NCBI GenBank assembly: GCA_039545295.1
Contig: BCIK01000018.1
Span: 1-64,000, forward strand
Direction: 5' to 3'
DNA length: 64,000 nt
Origin: Udeniomyces pyricola
Lineage: Eukaryota; Basidiomycota; Tremellomycetes; Cystofilobasidiales; Mrakiaceae
The translations under genes were made by a program, and so were the position numbers. Positions 60,777 to 64,000 of the stretch are shown in pieces. Numbering within the stretch: position 1 is the stretch's first letter; each line of letters begins with the position of its first letter. A model generated the notes under the pieces. That model had not been told where the DNA came from and did no database searches. It worked only from the letters and a program-made list of their open reading frames with translations.

Positions 60777-62096
60777 ATGCCCCAAACCGAACCTACACCT
60801 CCTCCAGGGACCGGTCGGATCCATCTCCTCCCCACCGCCCGCTTCTCCACCCTCTCGTTCTCTTACCCTCTCAAGATCATCTCCCCTACCCCAACCCCGT
60901 CGTCTCTTCCCGGTCTCCGAATCGTCTACCTCCTCTCTTACGGCGGCGGTCTTGTCTCGGGAGATCGTATCTGGATCGATGTCGTCGTCGAAACGGGAGC
61001 GACGCTCGTCGTGCTTACTCAAGGGACGACCAAGTGCTTCAAGCGACGACCAAGAGGAAGGATGAGCGTCACTGGGGCTCACAAAAATCCTCACAGACCC
61101 GACCCAACACCTTTACATCAGACATTGAATCAAATATCAGAATCTGATTCGAATCGTCACCCACAAGCAGACAGATCGGTCCCTTGTTCTACAGAGCCTG
61201 AATCTTCGACATCTATCGATCCTTCTTCTTCTCCCCGAGATCCACCACCACCCCTTGCGTCGAGTCACCCAACTAAACTTCCACCTAAATCTCCCCGTCT
61301 CGATACGACGACCCAAACCCTCATCACGACCCTTTCTCCATCCTCTTCCCTCTTTCTCCTTCCCAACGCTACGACTTGCTTCGCTCAGTCTCGATATACT
61401 CAACGACAACGGTTCCAGCTCCCTTCGTGCGGGACGGCATCGCTCTGTTACCTCGATTGGTTCACCTCGGGCCGGGACAAGTCGAAACAACTCGGTGTCG
61501 AACTGAGAACGGGAGAGATTATTAAATCTTCATTGAACAAGGAGGAAGCGATGGCGGATCGCAGCATGAGGGAGGAATGGGCGGCGGAACGGATGGAGTT
61601 CTTTTTGGAAGTCTGGTTCGGTCCACTCCGGGGCGTCGGTGAACGCGTCGTCCTCGAAGATGAACCCAAAAAACGACAACTCCAACCACAACAACCCCCG
61701 AATCATCATCAACAACCATCTCCCCGAGAAGCTGATCCATCTTTCGACCCCTTCCCTCCCCAAACATCCTACGCTCAATCCCTCTTACCTTATACGATTT
61801 ACCTCACCCTCTTCTTAACCGGTCCTTTACTCCAACCGCTTCTGACGCGTTTACTATCGCTCGAGGCGCGTTCGACCAAGATCCTCAAAACGCTCGCTCC
61901 CCCAGGTCCGCCGTTACTCTGGTCCATCTCCTTACTCGAAGGCGGCCGTCTCAACGTTCCTGGTATGGGTCGAACCGGCTTGTTGAGGGCATGTGCGGTC
62001 GAAGGGGAGGCGTTGAAGGAGTGGTTGGATCAGATGGTTGGGGAGGAACTTGCAAAGTTGATTGGGAAGGAAAGTTGGGACAAGGCATTTGGTTGA
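60777..62096 (+). CDS. ureD: Urease accessory protein UreD
   Basis: Single exon, 439 residues from the ATG at 60777 (MPQTEPTPPPGTGRI) to TGA. UreD (UreH) is the scaffold that binds apo-urease and, with UreF and UreG, delivers nickel. Family motifs are clear: ARFSTLSFSYPLKI, YLLSYGGGLVSGDRI, GATLVVLTQGTTKCFK, FLLPNATTCFAQSRY, and ending RTGLLRACAVEGEALKEWL. About 90 Pro/Ser-rich residues are inserted in frame between TTKCFKRRP and TTTQTLITTL, where bacterial UreD has a short loop; no splice signals fit an intron there. A further Gln/His/Pro-rich insert lies near NHHQQPSPREADPS. An upstream ATG at 60594 would add 61 residues; I prefer the internal start because family similarity begins there. 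Confidence 0.92.
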   Translation: MPQTEPTPPPGTGRIHLLPTARFSTLSFSYPLKIISPTPTPSSLPGLRIVYLLSYGGGLVSGDRIWIDVVVETGATLVVLTQGTTKCFKRRPRGRMSVTGAHKNPHRPDPTPLHQTLNQISESDSNRHPQADRSVPCSTEPESSTSIDPSSSPRDPPPPLASSHPTKLPPKSPRLDTTTQTLITTLSPSSSLFLLPNATTCFAQSRYTQRQRFQLPSCGTASLCYLDWFTSGRDKSKQLGVELRTGEIIKSSLNKEEAMADRSMREEWAAERMEFFLEVWFGPLRGVGERVVLEDEPKKRQLQPQQPPNHHQQPSPREADPSFDPFPPQTSYAQSLLPYTIYLTLFLTGPLLQPLLTRLLSLEARSTKILKTLAPPGPPLLWSISLLEGGRLNVPGMGRTGLLRACAVEGEALKEWLDQMVGEELAKLIGKESWDKAFG

Positions 62097-62352
62097 TTTA
62101 GGGGGAGAGGAGAGGGGGGGGGGGTCATGATCAGAACATCGTCGTCTTCTACCGACTTGGAAGCGACGTGACAGAGGTTCAACTATGTAGACGCCCGGAC
62201 TCAGACGTTGATCAAGCTGCCGAGAGGAGCAAATAAATCCGACCCTGCAAGCATTAATTGAGAGACATATTGACGTCGGCTATACCTTGACGAACAGAAC
62301 AGACGCGTACGACTTGACGAAGAGTTTTCTTTCTCTTTTGCGTTCTTTATTA

Positions 62353-62383
<31 letters not shown>

Positions 62384-62544
62384 ATATATTTAAAAAAAAG
62401 GGCCGCAAGGATGTCCTTTGATCGTCAACTTTTTCGTAAGTTACGCCTACCATCACCTTTTTCCTCTCCCTCTTGCTCCCCATCTTGACCGTCCATCTTC
62501 ATAGCGCTTGGCTGAATACAAGTTCAATATCGTCACCCGATCGA
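62097..62544. other. Convergent 3' region with (TTA)n
   Basis: No gene. Contains a (TTA)n microsatellite at about 62347-62370 followed by a TA run and an A run. Confidence 0.5.
62347..62370. repeat. (TTA)n microsatellite
   Basis: Eight TTA/ATT units between the UreD and SET genes. Confidence 0.85.
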
Positions 62545-63977
62545 TCAGAGTCTACCGCGAGCTTTTTTGCGTAACTCAATTTCGGCCTCGGTCGCCCAAA
62601 TCTCGGGCTCACTGTCGTTTTCATCAGCTGAGCCGCGTTCGTCTGGATGGACGGAAAAAGAAAGGCACCCAAACACAACAAGAGAAAACGAAACATTAGT
62701 GTGAGAAGAAGAAGAAGAACCCCCCCCCCCCCCCTTCCTCCCGATATTGAAGGGAGCAACTCGAAGAAAGACAGTACGTACTCTTGAACATCTTTCCTCG
62801 ACAATTGACCTCACCGCACTGGCATTTCTGCTCCGAGTTGGCGATAACCTTGGTCTTCCCGTCGGACCACTTGTGTCCGCTGCGCCGCCGCTTCTTGTGG
62901 GTGGACACGCCGTCACGCAGCTGGGCTGCCGGTTTTGCGGGAGTCTAAGTGAACAGACGGACGAGTGAGGGAGAGTTTGGTCCGGTTCCGGTTCGGTTTG
63001 AATGGATGAATGAGAATCCAAAGGGGGTTGATGTGACACATCGTCAGTGCCATTCCACGTACAACAGAACCAAACATATACACCCAAGAAGATACGATCG
63101 GAAGACAAAACCAAAGAAAGTCCAGCCTCACAGTTTCAGCCGACACTGTCTGCACGGGAATCACGTCGTCGCCGTGATACGACCAGCAGAGTTCCTCGTT
63201 CGGTGCAATGTCCCGGTTAGAGAAAAAGGCAAACGACGGTTTCTCCCGGTCATAATCGATGTAGTAGACGGCTTCGATCCGGATGTTGGGGTTGCACGAG
63301 TGGTCTGAAGGCGGGGTGTCAAGCGAGGGATTTAAAGCGTCAGATGGAGGTCATGGGAAGTTTGGTTCGCAGATTGCAGCAAGGCGGAACTCACTAAAGT
63401 ACCGAGAGTACTGGAAGAGTGATCGAGCAAGATTGAAAGTCAGCATTCATCGATAGCAGCGATGGTTGATCAATTGAAGGAGCAAACTCACATTCTATGG
63501 ATGAGATAAGCAAGTAGATGGTGCACAGGAAACAACGATATCAGCCGAATGGCCTAGCCCGTCATGCTCCTAAATCGGAACAAGTCACTCACGCCGGCAT
63601 GAAACGCATCCACTATTAAATATACTCAGTCATATGGCCTGGTTAGTTTGGCTGAGATGGGAATGATGGACCTTCCGAAAAGATTGGATCCGACCGACTC
63701 ACCCACATACTTGACGCCCAATTCACCCGCCTCGTTTTCGCCATTGTCCCCTTTTTCAACGAGGTGTTTGATATGATAAAAGTCTGGAAGCATCCAGGAA
63801 GCTGATCAGTAGAGGATCACCATAAATGATGTACACATCGTCTGCAGACAAAAAGAAAACGCGGCAACCCACCGAGGTCCAAAAGGTACGTCCGACCGAC
63901 CTTTTCATATACGAGACCTCGATGGACTGCTTCCTCGCTGAGAATGAGTTCCTTGAATGGCTCAAACATCGTGTGAG
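62545..63977 (-). CDS. SET-domain histone lysine methyltransferase, Clr4/Suv39-like (N-terminal side beyond window)
   Basis: Exons in view (minus strand): 63873..63977, 63703..63783, 63593..63612, 63492..63494, 63395..63410, 63132..63304, 62782..62944 and 62545..62642; phases close over 218 residues, with the upstream part outside the window. SET enzymes of this class methylate histone H3 Lys9 to form heterochromatin. Seen: KELILSEEAVHRGLVYEKVG, KYVVDAFHAGNYSRYFNHSC with NPNIRIEAVYY, the motif IV region NEELCWSYHG, and a post-SET zinc motif CQCGEVNCRG (62794-62835). The Asn of GNxSR is encoded by a 3-nt exon (63492-63494) flanked by CATAG and GTGAGT. A basic linker KKRRRSGHKW precedes the post-SET, and an acidic tail (ENDSEPEIWATEAEIE) ends the protein. 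H3K9 specificity is inferred; pre-SET cysteines, if present, lie beyond the window. Confidence 0.85.
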
Positions 63978-64000
63978 CTGTTGGGTTCAAGTCGTTTCAA

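Noticed and set aside
62346..62400. TA/TTA-rich tract as a replication origin
   Set aside because: Simple microsatellite; no further evidence for an origin can be taken from sequence alone.

Overview
The window is nuclear DNA of a fungus, most likely a basidiomycete (Pucciniomycotina- or Ustilaginomycotina-like; I cannot name the species). The reasons are dense GT-AG introns of about 50-110 nt (up to 14 exons per gene), small intergenic gaps, no operons, and a typical dikaryan gene set: fused THI20-type thiamine enzyme, glucosylceramide synthase, Rrn6/TAF1C-like Pol I factor, Ndc1 nucleoporin, UreD and a Clr4/Suv39-like SET protein. Exon boundaries were worked out by hand from splice signals, frame continuity and family motifs; a product length is given only where all exon phases close. 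Single Ns lie in or beside homopolymers at several places (about 3053, 11686-11690, 24157, 45818, 55665), so homopolymer length errors are possible.

Layout. 1-1105 (+): 3' part of a thiol peroxidase of the glutathione peroxidase family. 2109-3992 (-): dienelactone hydrolase. 4935-6010 (-): COA8-like mitochondrial protein, divergent from SF3B6 (6189-7262, +), with only 178 bp between the two start codons. 7772-9396 (-): IAH1-like SGNH esterase with 7-nt and 17-nt exons. About 9880-9976 (-): U6 snRNA with an intact catalytic core and an unclear 3' end. 11808-13935 (-): unrecognised helical protein gene that looks broken by a frameshift and an in-frame stop. 14864-16624 (-): adenylate kinase. 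17019-18524 (-): Ser/Thr-rich single-pass membrane protein. 19966-24099 (-): Rrn6/TAF1C-like factor. 24970-27524 (+): ERI1-type exoribonuclease with a SAP segment. 28217-33160 (-): 1,532-residue PH-domain protein.

34996-37965 (-): Ndc1. 38322-40816 (-): THI20-like HMP-P kinase/TenA fusion. 41997-43868 (+): Mid2/WSC-like single-pass membrane protein. 47739-51627 (+): CBM21 protein with a PP1-docking motif. 52658-55254 (+): ceramide glucosyltransferase. 55876-60168 (-): AP-4-epsilon-like large adaptin. 60777-62096 (+): UreD. 62545 to the window end (-): SET-domain histone methyltransferase, truncated at its N-terminal side, with an apparent 3-nt exon.

The genes are mostly independent housekeeping functions: redox defence, mitochondrial assembly, splicing, nucleotide balance, rRNA transcription, small-RNA/5.8S trimming, nuclear pore, thiamine, glycogen control, sphingolipids, trafficking, urease maturation and chromatin. 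I see no mobile element, CRISPR array, virus or toxin gene. The recurring oddity is splicing: several micro-exons, frequent AAG or GAG 3' splice sites, and a U6 gene whose 3' end does not look like a normal Pol III gene.
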